A stretch of DNA of 64,000 nucleotides from NCBI GenBank assembly GCA_949592205.1, contig CATIUR010000004.1, positions 69,041,837 through 69,105,836 on the forward strand. The letters are read 5' to 3'. A program made the translations under genes and the position numbers. Under the pieces are notes generated by a model. It had not been told where the DNA came from and ran no database searches. It saw only the letters and a list, made by a program, of their open reading frames with translations. Source of the DNA: Helichrysum umbraculigerum. Lineage: Eukaryota; Streptophyta; Magnoliopsida; Asterales; Asteraceae. Shown piece after piece: positions 24,177-33,917 of this stretch (its first letter is position 1; each line of letters starts with the position of its first letter).

Positions 24177-24754
24177 TGTTGAGACATAGATTGTGACAAC
24201 AGATCTAGCTTGAAATAGGACTAGTGTAATTATTATTGTGTTTGTATATTGGTTTGGATTTGTAAAAGAATATTTGTTTTGTTAGTGATATTCGTTAAAC
24301 ATATTGTTTTGTTAAGTTAGACGAATAATTAAATACGAAATAAATACGTTTGCTGCGAGTCGAGTTCTCAGGTCGCGAGACTAACGAGCCGAGATGAGAA
24401 CTGAACTCGTGGACACAGATAGGCATAACGAGCCGAAGCATAATGGGCTTGGGCTTGCAGAACGAGTCGAGTCAACTCGCAGGCCCAGCGGCAGCGAGTT
24501 GAGACGACATATTTAATGTTTTTCAATCGTGAAAAACATAACACTTTTGATACTTTTACATTCTGCGATTCCAGCAAACCAGAGAAAAACATAACCTATC
24601 GACTAGGCTTTGACGATTCGTTGTTTAAAGCTAAGTCTAGTTAAAACGCAATACGAACATATTCGTTGTTAGTAAGATAACACCGTATTGAGGGATTCCG
24701 CACCTTAATACTACAGATAACGAAGTTATCGATCCTAAAACTAGGGGACTTACA
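24177..24754 (+). repeat. Element S 5' LTR (578 bp)
   Basis: TGTTGAGACA...GGGGACTTACA. The middle part (about 24354-24505) is rich in CGAGTCGA, CGAGCC and CAACTCGC words in both orientations. The reverse-strand 74-aa ORF inside is identical in both LTRs simply because the LTRs are identical; not credited. Confidence 0.95.
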
Positions 24755-24756
24755 TC

Positions 24757-24768
24757 TGGTATCAGAGC
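24757..24768 (+). other. Primer-binding site, element S (initiator tRNA-Met)
   Basis: TGGTATCAGAGC, 2 nt after the LTR, is the standard plant initiator tRNA-Met complement used by most copia elements. Confidence 0.95.
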
Positions 24769-24959
24769 TTTCGGGCTAGATACGAGTGTGTTCGTGAGTT
24801 TTAGTTTATTGCGTTTTTGATTCGGGTCGTTTTTACGTGCATTATTGCAATACTAACGATCAAAATCATTCTCTGGAAGTTTTAGGGTTAGTTTACAGTC
24901 GAATTTCTCAGTTTCGGTCGTAAAAATACCTTAAAAATTCGTTTTCGGGTTTAACAGCC

Positions 24960-25190
24960 GTTTCGCGAGTCGAGATTAGGGTTCCAGCGTCGCCTGCGAA
25001 CCGAGTTGAACTAGCGAGTCGAACTGAGGCTTGCAAGTCGAACCGAGATCTCTCGCGAATCGACATCACTTGCGAATCGACATCTTTTAGCAATCCGAAC
25101 TGAGGCTTGCGAATCGACAAATTCTGCGAGTCGAGCTGAGATTGCGAGTTGAGCTGAGTCTTGCGAGTTGAGATTTCTGAATTCGCTGAA
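24960..25190. repeat. GCGAGTCGA-type repeat leader upstream of S gag
   Basis: About ten degenerate copies of GCGAGTCGA or GCGAATCGACA, some followed by GCTGAG, fill the leader before gag. The same word family occurs in the S LTRs and in the leader of the env-like gene at 32890-33490. Confidence 0.75.
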
Positions 25191-25214
25191 ACAGTTTAAT
25201 TTTACGTTTTTAAG

Positions 25215-28031
25215 ATGTCTGACTTAAGTAGAATGATCGAAATGGACCACGAGGTGGGAAAGTCAAACGTTCCACCTAAGTTGTTAAGAATCGAGGATTA
25301 CTACAATTGGAAGGACAGATTTGAATCTTACTGTAGATTCCATGATCTGTCTATCTGGATGTGTATCAAGAGTGGATACACCCCACCTACTCAAACTGTT
25401 CAAAATGCTACTGTAGTTCTTACCTATGCAAACATGAGTGATCAAGAGAAGGAAGCGTACAGAAATGAGAATAAATCACATTCTTGCATAAAGATGTGTC
25501 TTCCTAAATCCCTTGCTCATCAACTCAAGTCTTTTCATACTGCTAAAGCGCTCTGGGAAGCTTTAGAGAAAAGAGGTGAGGGAAGTCCACAGGTGAGAGC
25601 TGGCAAGAAGAGTCTTCTTAAAAAGCAGTTTACTATGTTTAAAGCTTTAAAAGGAGAAGATCTTGATGCCTATGTTACACGATTCTACCATCTGCTAAGT
25701 GAATTAGAATACCATGAAATTTTTGAAGAAGAAGTATCTAAAACCGACAAGTTCCTTGAGGGTTTGCCTTCTAAATGGGAAATGTATGGTGTTATGATTA
25801 AGGATAACGAAACTAGGTATTCTACTATGACCTTAGAGCAAGTCATTGACAAGCTGAAAGGTTATGATTTCTCCAAGAAGTCAAGAGATAGTGATTCTGA
25901 TCAGGTTCAGAACCCTGGGCTGTATCATGGAAAGTCAAGTCTTTCGACTGCGTCATCGAGTTCGACCACTGCACTGTTAGTTGGTGATACTAATGAAAAT
26001 GGAGAAATGATCACTGAAGATCTGTGCTTTATTTCCTCCTCTGGTGATGAGACAAAGGGAAAGAATTCTGAGAAGTCACCTCAAGAGCATCAGAAGATGC
26101 CGATGAGTGTGAAATCTGCTGAACAGCAACTGTCTGTTCTTGCTTCCTTTGTGGCATCATATGAGAACTACATAGAAGGAAAGATCAATGATCCTATTCT
26201 ATTTGATGAGGATTATGAGCAGATAGATTCTGATTATCTTGAGGAACTGGAACTTCAAGATCAACTAGCGTTGATATCTAGAAAGGTGAAGAATTTCCTC
26301 AAGAAAACTGGTAGAAAGGTGTTGGGCAATAGATCAGGGTTTGATAAAACCAAGGTCAGATGCTTTAACTGTCAGGGTATTGGTCATTTTGCTAGAGAAT
26401 GCCAAAGACCTAAAGTAGAAGCACAAGGAAAACAAGGTTCGGGAAGTACTCTTGCTTCCAAAGCCTTAGTGGTGAAGCAGTTGGATGGCTCGTATGATTG
26501 GCAAGCTCATTCTGAAGAAGCTTTGATGGCCGAGATCGAAGAAACAACTGCTGGATCAGTGTCCTACATGCCCACTGACATGGAACAGAGAGTAGAGGTG
26601 GCTGAGTCTGAAAAAAGGGCAAGTGATGATGATGTGCTATATATGGATTCAACTCCAGATATGAGTCCTGAAGAATTAGTGGCACGTATGGCTGAATTAC
26701 AAACTGACAAGAAGAAGGTATGTTTAGATATTCTTAATCTTGCTGATGTTTGTTACTTAGTTACTGATTTACAGTCTCAGAATAGTGTCTTAACTGTGTC
26801 AAATAGTAATCTGTCATCACAATTAAATATGGATAAGGAATCTTATAAGACTGTTAGATCTGAACTTGATCAAGCTATTATGGATGTTCGTAGATTAAGT
26901 GATGATAAACAGGTCTTAAAAGATAAAATTAAGTCTGATGCGTTGGATAGAACAAAACTTAGAGATACCATAAGTGAAAAATCTGTTGTCATAGATGGTC
27001 TCTATATGAATATCAAAGACTTAAATGAGACGATTGCTAGTAAGGATCAGGAAATAGTGAACCTTAATTTAAGGTTAATTGAGCAAAACCGTAAACTTGA
27101 GAATTATAGGACATCTCAAATGGATAAAATGTTAGATGCTCAACGTAGTGTAAAGGACAAGACTGGGTTAGGTTACAATGATGTATCCCCGCCTTTTAAT
27201 GCCAATTACACTCCTATTCCTGAGGACTCTGAGATGACTGAAGTTAATCCTGAGATTTTAGTAGCTGATAAACCTGAACAGTCAGAGGCACAGAAAGATG
27301 TTATTAAGAACGTATCATTAGATAATAGCAAGGCTTCTCAGTTCACCAAAATACATTTTGTATCGGGTGGAGTGATTAACGATGCTAAGATTAATGATAA
27401 AGTTGATAAGGAACAGCTTAAACCTTTAGTGCCTAAGACTCCGGATGAGAAAGCAAAAGTGAGCAAATCACGCAAGCAGATGTCATGTTTCAAATGTCAT
27501 CAAAAAGGACACGTGGCTTCGTGTTGTCCTAACAAAAAGCCTGAAGCACCACATAAGCTTGTGATTGAGGAAAAGACACAGACCGACTCTGATATGACTG
27601 TAGACGGGTTAGATACCAAACCTAAGTTAGGTAATAAACCTGTGAACATTCTTAAAAGAGATGGTAAGCATAGTGTCTCCCCACCTAAACCTAAACGGTC
27701 ATATACTCAAAGTGATAATTATGTCCATAAGTCTAGGGATGTGACACCGTCGAGGTTTAGAACTCCAAGTAGAGGCCATAGTCATTATGAAAGTGGCACT
27801 ACTTCGCGATCACATGAGTTTAATTATAATTATCATAATAGAGCTCATACTTTTGTGCCTAAGAGGTTCTCCTCAAATTCACCTCTTAAGGCTGATCGTC
27901 CACAAACTCAAGCTACTTCGAAAGTAACCAAAGCTCCTGATGGGAAGAATGGTTATTTTAAAGAGCTTAAGTTTGTTGATGATAAGGGACAAACCAAGAC
28001 CGTAATGGCTTGGGTCCCTCTTGATAACTGA
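25215..28031 (+). CDS. Gag of element S (938 aa, two zinc knuckles)
   Basis: Starts at the first ATG after the leader. The N-terminal part is a copia-type capsid domain (LLRIEDYYNWKDRFESYC; KALWEALEKRGEG; LDAYVTRFYHLLSELEY). A CCHC zinc knuckle CFNCQGIGHFAREC starts near residue 383. A long coiled-coil-like stretch (about residues 490-640) follows, then a second knuckle CFKCHQKGHVASCC near residue 758 and a basic Ser/Arg-rich tail ending MAWVPLDN. Large Gags with extra C-terminal length are typical of Sireviruses; two knuckles are less common. Gag forms the cytoplasmic particle and packages the RNA. The stop (28029-28031) overlaps the pol frame. Confidence 0.9.
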   Translation: MSDLSRMIEMDHEVGKSNVPPKLLRIEDYYNWKDRFESYCRFHDLSIWMCIKSGYTPPTQTVQNATVVLTYANMSDQEKEAYRNENKSHSCIKMCLPKSLAHQLKSFHTAKALWEALEKRGEGSPQVRAGKKSLLKKQFTMFKALKGEDLDAYVTRFYHLLSELEYHEIFEEEVSKTDKFLEGLPSKWEMYGVMIKDNETRYSTMTLEQVIDKLKGYDFSKKSRDSDSDQVQNPGLYHGKSSLSTASSSSTTALLVGDTNENGEMITEDLCFISSSGDETKGKNSEKSPQEHQKMPMSVKSAEQQLSVLASFVASYENYIEGKINDPILFDEDYEQIDSDYLEELELQDQLALISRKVKNFLKKTGRKVLGNRSGFDKTKVRCFNCQGIGHFARECQRPKVEAQGKQGSGSTLASKALVVKQLDGSYDWQAHSEEALMAEIEETTAGSVSYMPTDMEQRVEVAESEKRASDDDVLYMDSTPDMSPEELVARMAELQTDKKKVCLDILNLADVCYLVTDLQSQNSVLTVSNSNLSSQLNMDKESYKTVRSELDQAIMDVRRLSDDKQVLKDKIKSDALDRTKLRDTISEKSVVIDGLYMNIKDLNETIASKDQEIVNLNLRLIEQNRKLENYRTSQMDKMLDAQRSVKDKTGLGYNDVSPPFNANYTPIPEDSEMTEVNPEILVADKPEQSEAQKDVIKNVSLDNSKASQFTKIHFVSGGVINDAKINDKVDKEQLKPLVPKTPDEKAKVSKSRKQMSCFKCHQKGHVASCCPNKKPEAPHKLVIEEKTQTDSDMTVDGLDTKPKLGNKPVNILKRDGKHSVSPPKPKRSYTQSDNYVHKSRDVTPSRFRTPSRGHSHYESGTTSRSHEFNYNYHNRAHTFVPKRFSSNSPLKADRPQTQATSKVTKAPDGKNGYFKELKFVDDKGQTKTVMAWVPLDN

Positions 28032-31000
28032 TCGTGTTTTGTGTTATGTGCAGGAGCATGCTGTGAACAAGGACAGTTGGTGGTATGTAGACAGTGGATG
28101 CTCGAGGCACATGACCGGTGAAAGAAGTCTACTGAAGGACTTCAAGGATAGTCTCAAGCAAAAAGTAAATTTTGCAGGAGATAAAGGAGGAGTAATTTCG
28201 GGAAAAGGAAAAGTTTCAAATGGAACTTTGACTCTTGAGGATGTGAACTATGTTGAAGAACTTACACACAACCTAGTGAGTGTTTCCCAAGTCTGTGATA
28301 AAGGTCATCCAGTTTATTTCAATGAATAGGAGGCCTTAGTCCTGAAGCCAGGTTTTAAAATTCCTGATGAATGGATATTGATGAGGGCGCCAAGGAAGAA
28401 GGACATCTATGCTATCAACATGGGTGTTCCTAACTCTTCAATGGTGTCTACATGTTTATTATCCAAGGCTTCGGAAACAGACGCATTATTATGGCATAGG
28501 AGAATGGCACATCTAAACTGGAGAAAGATGAATTATATAACCAAAAATGGTTTGGTTCTAGGTGTACCACAAAAACGTTTCGAGTCTGAGGATAAGTGTG
28601 TTCCTTGCATGAAAGGAAAGCAGCACAAGAAACCACACAGACCTAAGACTGAAAACTCTATCTCCTCGCCATTTGAATTGCTACATATGGATCTCTTCGG
28701 CCCTATAAGCAAGAGAAGTCTAGGTGGCAAATGGTACTGTTTGGTTGTCACAGATGACTATTCTAGATTCTCATGGGTATTCTTTTTGGGATCAAAGGAT
28801 GAGACTCCTGGAATTCTAATTGAGTTCTTTGATCTAGTAGAGAATGTCTATAAAAAGAGAGTTAAGCGTATTCGTAGTGACAATGGAACAGAGTTTAAGA
28901 ATTCAACGTTGAATATCTATTGCTTAAGCAAAGGGATATTACATCAATTCAGTGCACCTTATGAACCTCAACAGAATGGTGTTGCTGAAAGGAAGAATAG
29001 AACGTTGATTGAAGCTGCTAGAACAATGCTTGCTGATTCAAAGCTTCCGGTCATCTTTTGGGCAGAAGCAGTGAATACAGCATGTTATGTTCTTAATAGA
29101 GTTCTTACGGTTAAGAGACATAACAAGACTTGTTATGAGCTTTTGAACAATAAGAAACCTAACTTAAAAGGGTTTGAACCCTTTGGAGTTTCATGCACCA
29201 TATTAAAGACTGGACATCAAGCAAAATTTGGTGAGAAGGCTGACGAAGGATTTTTCCTAGGTTATATGCCCAATTCGCCAAATAAGAGAGTCTTTAATAA
29301 AGTCACAGGACGTTTGGAGGTAGTTTATAATATTGAGGTTACAAGCTATTCACCGGATGTTCATAAGGGCTTAGATTGGCAATTTGATTATTCTGATCTT
29401 TTTGCATCATTTAAAGTTCCTATTAGTGACTATGTCAGTGATTCAGAGATAGCTGAACATTTATTGTTTGAAGATGAGAATATTGGTCCCGCTTCAACAT
29501 CGAGTGTTAAGCAGTCTGGAATCAAGACTACTGTTGACTCAGATAAAGCTTCCACAAGTGAGTCACAAAAACCTTCAGAGGATAAGTCTCTAGAAACAGA
29601 AGATCTTGATGATCTTCATACAAAGTTTGATGACATACTTACTCCTTTGAAACATCTAAGAATATCTTCAGCACGTACGGAAGATGTACCTGAATTGGAA
29701 GAAATTGGTACTAATTTGGAAGATGAGATACCAGTTGAACCAGTTACTACAACTAGAACGAGTAAGAATCATCCAGTTGAAAACATCATCGGTGATATTA
29801 ATACTCCGGTTCAAACTAGGCATCAATCCAGAACTAATACGTCTGAGAATTCTGAATACCAAAGCTTGTATACTGCAATGAAAGAGACAGGGATTCCTAA
29901 TCAATGTCTATATTCATGCTTTATCTCACAAGTCGAGCCTAAAAATGTTCAAATGGCTTTAAAAGAAAACTCGTGGGTAGAAGCAATGCAAGAAGAACTA
30001 TCTCAGTTCTCTAAATTACAAGTATGGGAGTTGGTTGACCTACCAAAGGGAGAATATCCAATTGGAACTAGATGGGTATTTAAGTGTAAGAGAGATGATA
30101 AAGGTATCGTTACTCGCAATAAAGCTCGTCTAGTGGTTCAAGGTTTTAATCAACAAGAAGGTATTGATTACAATGAAGTGTTTGCACCAGTTGCTAGGCT
30201 AGAAGCAATTAGAGTATTCTTAGCATTCGCATCATATTATGGTATAAAAGTGTATCAGTTGGATGTTAAGAGTGCCTTTTTGTATGGCAAAGTGGAAGAA
30301 TTGGTATATGTTTCACAACCGCCAGGGTTTGCTAATCCTGAGTATCCAGATAGAGTATATCGTTTGAATAAGGCTCTATATGGATTACATCAAGCACCTA
30401 GGGCATGGTATGGAACACTATCAACGTATCTACTTGAGAATGGATTTACAAGAGGATCAATTGATAGTACACTATTTGTGAAGTGGAAAAAGAAAGACTT
30501 TCTTCTTGTACAAGTGTATGTTGATGACATTATCTTTGGATCGTCTGATGAAAAGATGTGTCAAGAATTTGAGAAAGTCATGAGAAAAAGGTTTGAAATG
30601 TCTGCAATGGGAGAGTTGAATTTCTTCTTAGGATTACAAGTTGATCAAAAGAAGGATGGATTCTTTATTCATCAATCTAAATATACATATGAGCTATTAG
30701 AACGTTTCAAGATGGATGAAAGTAAGGTCTACAATACTCCAATTCCAGTCAATCATGGATTAGGTCCAGATACATCGAGTGATAGCGATGTGGATCCAAC
30801 TCTTTATAGAGCCATGATCGGATCACTAATGTATCTTACAGCCTCTAGGCCTGACATCATGTTTGCTGTTTGTTTATGCGCAAGATATCAGGCTAATCCG
30901 AAAGAGTCACACATGCAAGCTGTTAAACGAATCTTTCGTTACCTCAAAGGGAAACCTAAGCTGGGTCTTTGGTATCTGATTGATGGAGACTTAGATTTCG

Positions 31001-31464
31001 TAGCTTATACTGATTCGGATTATGGAGGATGCAATCAGAATAGGAAATCTACGACTGGAGGATGTCAATTCTTAGGAGGTAGATTAGTATCCTGGCAGTG
31101 CAAGAAGCAAACCTCGGTAGCCATTTCTACATGTGAAGCTGAGTATGTTGCAGCTGGCAGCTGTTGCTCGCAAGTTCTTTGGATTCAACAGCAACTGCGG
31201 GATTACGGGTTAAATATAACCAATACTCCTATGATGATTGATAACGAATCTACTATGTCGATCACCAATAATCCAGTAAAGCACAGTAAAACTAAGCATA
31301 TTGATATTCGACATCATTTTATTAGAGATTGTGCTGAAAAGAAATTGATAAAGTTAGTTAAGGTTCCATCATTGGATAACTTAGCAGACTTATACACAAA
31401 GGCGTTCGACAGAGCAAGATTTGAGACGTTGGTTCAACTAAACGGAATGAGAAATCCAGAGTGA
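28006..31464 (+). CDS. Pol of element S: protease, integrase, RT, RNase H (one internal stop)
   Basis: The pol frame is +1 relative to gag and open from 28006 (a TAA lies just before, at 28003). Protease: WYVDSGCSRHMTG near the start. Integrase: HHCC zinc region (HRRMAHLN...CVPCMKGKQ), then MDLFGP, RSDNGTEF and PQQNGVAERKNRTL with the catalytic D, D and E. Reverse transcriptase: WVFKCKRD, QLDVKSAFLYG, YVDDIIFGS. RNase H: AYTDSDYGGC, STCEAEYVA, ADLYTKAF. A TAG at 28327-28329 interrupts the frame between protease and integrase; the frame resumes directly, so this copy needs readthrough or is inactive. How pol is reached from gag is unclear: +1 frameshifting in the 26-nt overlap, or splicing to the AG at 28052-28053 (TTATGTGCAG), are both possible. 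Confidence 0.9.
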
Positions 31465-31512
31465 TTAGTCTTCCAAGGGTATTCTTGTAATAGTTAGTAT
31501 TTATGTGTTTAT

Positions 31513-31516
<4 letters not shown>

Positions 31517-31544
<28 letters not shown>
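31517..31544 (+). repeat. Internal poly(A) tract of S
   Basis: Twenty-eight consecutive A lie 53 bp after the pol stop and directly before the block shared with Athila elements. It may be the scar of a polyadenylated transcript joined to another RNA, or only a simple repeat. Confidence 0.85.
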
Positions 31545-31547
<3 letters not shown>

Positions 31548-32031
31548 GTATGGCATTCATTTGCTTGTTACCTAAGGGGAATCGCCTTCATTTAAGTTTT
31601 TATTTGCAAAAACTACGGGAAATGATAGTACATTAGGAGAATAAGCTTCACAATAATAAAGCTTAAGTCCTAAGTATGATATGGTAGTAGGTTCAAATAA
31701 AGTTGCTTTAGAACTACAGCGGTTCTATCAGGTATGTGTTTATATTTATTTGATTATACACCTATATCCACAAGTTATAATTTGTCTATTTTTAGTAAAA
31801 TTTTAGATGGCTTCATCATATGATGTACTGGTAGGCAAATTATATGAAATTTTCTAAGTCTTAAGAATTTAATTAACTACTTGTTTATTATTTTGTGTAA
31901 CTATTCTATGATGTATGACATTAAGTCTTAAATGTTGAATGATGGTATTACCATACACTGTTATCATGCATTTTAATTAAAGTGACAAATAGTAGCAATA
32001 TGGGTATTAATTTAATTACTGGTAACTATGT

Positions 32032-32126
32032 TGTACTATGTACAGAACTGAAACCTTTAATTAAATTAATATTCTCAAATATATTTTGAATTATGCTAGA
32101 AGGAATCTTCTGTTGTACTACGTACA
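32032..32126 (+). ncRNA. Pair of candidate RNA hairpins in S
   Basis: TGTAC-TAT-GTACA (32032-32044) and TGTAC-TAC-GTACA (32114-32126), each preceded by TATGT or CTGT and followed by GAAC or GAC. They match in position and form the hairpin pairs of C and F. They are candidate structural elements of the element RNA, not independent genes. Confidence 0.5.
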
Positions 32127-32889
32127 GACTTAGATAACATAGCATATTCAAAGTATGTTTGATATTTGTCTAACCGTAAAAATTCAAGTGTATGTTATAT
32201 GTTTCGAAAAGATACATCATTTAGTAACCGCTACCTTGAAAATTTAATGATGCAGTGTTATGTGTTTTACTTGAATTCTTAAGTATGTCATATAATAGGA
32301 AGCACTTGATAATACTCATACTAACAATAAAGAGTTTGCTTAGAAAATTGAGTATAATTTGTTTATGTGGATCATAATACCGGTAATCGTCTTGAACTAT
32401 CTATAATTAAAATATTCACTTTATGTGAGTAATGTATTTATTAATTATGCTATGTGGATAAAGGTACCTAAGATATAGTTTTATAAATATAAATGTATAA
32501 ATGATATATATAGTTGTAATTTTACAGTAATTTATTTGAATTTCATGAGGTATGAATACTACCAATCTGTTTAGACTTTTAAATGTATAATTAATTGCTT
32601 ATTCTTTCTAATATGATCCCTAAGCAGATAAAATCTTATCTACATTGTATATTTACTTTGTTTCAATTGATTAATAAAATGGTACTTGATACCAATGGTT
32701 ATGTAATTTTGTTTTATTTTTAATGTTTAATTTTTGTGTTATTTATGTTTACCCTTCGGAATTAAATCATACTGTATCTTTTTGAGTTGAACAACGTGAC
32801 AAATACAAGTGAAAAATAATTTTATTTTAGACTTGTAAAATATCGGGTTTTTATTTATACTTAGCATTAAATTCGCGTTTTTAATTGTT

Positions 32890-33490
32890 TCTGCGAGTTG
32901 ACATCAACTTGCGGATCCACTTGAAATCTTGCGGATCGGATAAAGGGTATAAAACAAAAGGTCAAACGAGTCAACAGATCACCGAATTCACATTACTCGC
33001 GAGTTCACTTCAACTTGGCGAATCCGCTTACAGGCGAAACGAGGCGAAAAAGTTATTTTCGTTTGATTTCGATTTTACGAGTACGAGAACGAGTTTTTGA
33101 TCCGTAGATTTTATTCACCTTTAGATTGCGAACATTTTGAGGTAAAATACAACGGATTTCACCGTTTCATTTACGAGAAATCGAAGTTTTTATGCACTTA
33201 GGGTTTCGGTTTCAATTTTGAACGATTCACGATGATTAATGGATTGTTAGAACACGAATCCTTAGGATTAATGTTAAACGAACCGTAATAGATGTGAATG
33301 TATCGTTTGATCGTGTTAAAACTAACAAAATCATCGATTTTAAGTTTAATCTTACGACGGCTGTTCATCGAACGAGTTGAAATTTCGATTCAACTCGCAG
33401 CGAGTTGACTAGCGAGTTCATGAGATTAGTGAGTTGATCAATGTAGCGAGTTGATAAACAAAACGAGTTGAACTCAACTCGTTAGGCCAG
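32890..33490. repeat. CGAGTTGA-type repeat leader upstream of env-like gene
   Basis: Scattered words GCGAGTTGA, ACTCGCGAGTTC, CAACTCGC and CGAGTTGAACTCAACTCG occur at 32893-33080 and 33360-33490. They repeat the theme of the leader before gag and of the LTR. A donor-like GAG|GTAAAA lies at 33142 and an acceptor TTTTTACAG ends at 33915, so a 5' UTR intron is likely. Confidence 0.6.
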
Positions 33491-33917
33491 TTTATGCGAG
33501 TCCAGTACTTAGAAAAATTTTATTTTTTAAAGTAGTGATATAAATGTTAAGACTTTTTAAGTAATAACTTTTATGAAATGGATTTGTGTTAATTCTTATA
33601 TGATTATATCGAAAGTCTACTAATTTAAGAAGAAAATTAGTGGCGTGTCCTAATTTCACATTAGCGGTATAATTTTTAACGTTAACGACTTGAGATTTTT
33701 ATTAAAATAACAAGTACCTAACGTGATTTAAATTAGACTTAAGACTTTTAGTTATAAGTTAAATTTTTATATACGACTTGAGACTATTTTTGTAACAAGT
33801 TATATATAATTTCAAATTTAAACTAAGATGTTTGATGAATCTCTATTCATAATACGTAATAGTTTAAATATTTTTAATTTGCTTTGAATTGTTGTTGTCA
33901 TTTGTGTTTTTACAGAT

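Larger units (their letters stand above)
31465..33140 (+). other. Non-coding region of S between pol and env-like gene
   Basis: No gene supported. It opens with a pol 3' tail and a run of 28 A (31517-31544). Then comes a block matching the Athila 3' region of C and F in order: motif 1 at 31811-31850, hairpins at 32032-32044 and 32114-32126, motif 3 at about 32345-32390. The stretch 32400-32880 is AT-rich with nothing recognised. From 32885 a repeat-rich leader begins. Confidence 0.65.

Noticed and set aside
31517..31544. Poly(A) as the end of a LINE or SINE insertion
   Set aside because: No target duplication flanks it and the sequence just before it is the normal pol 3' tail of S.
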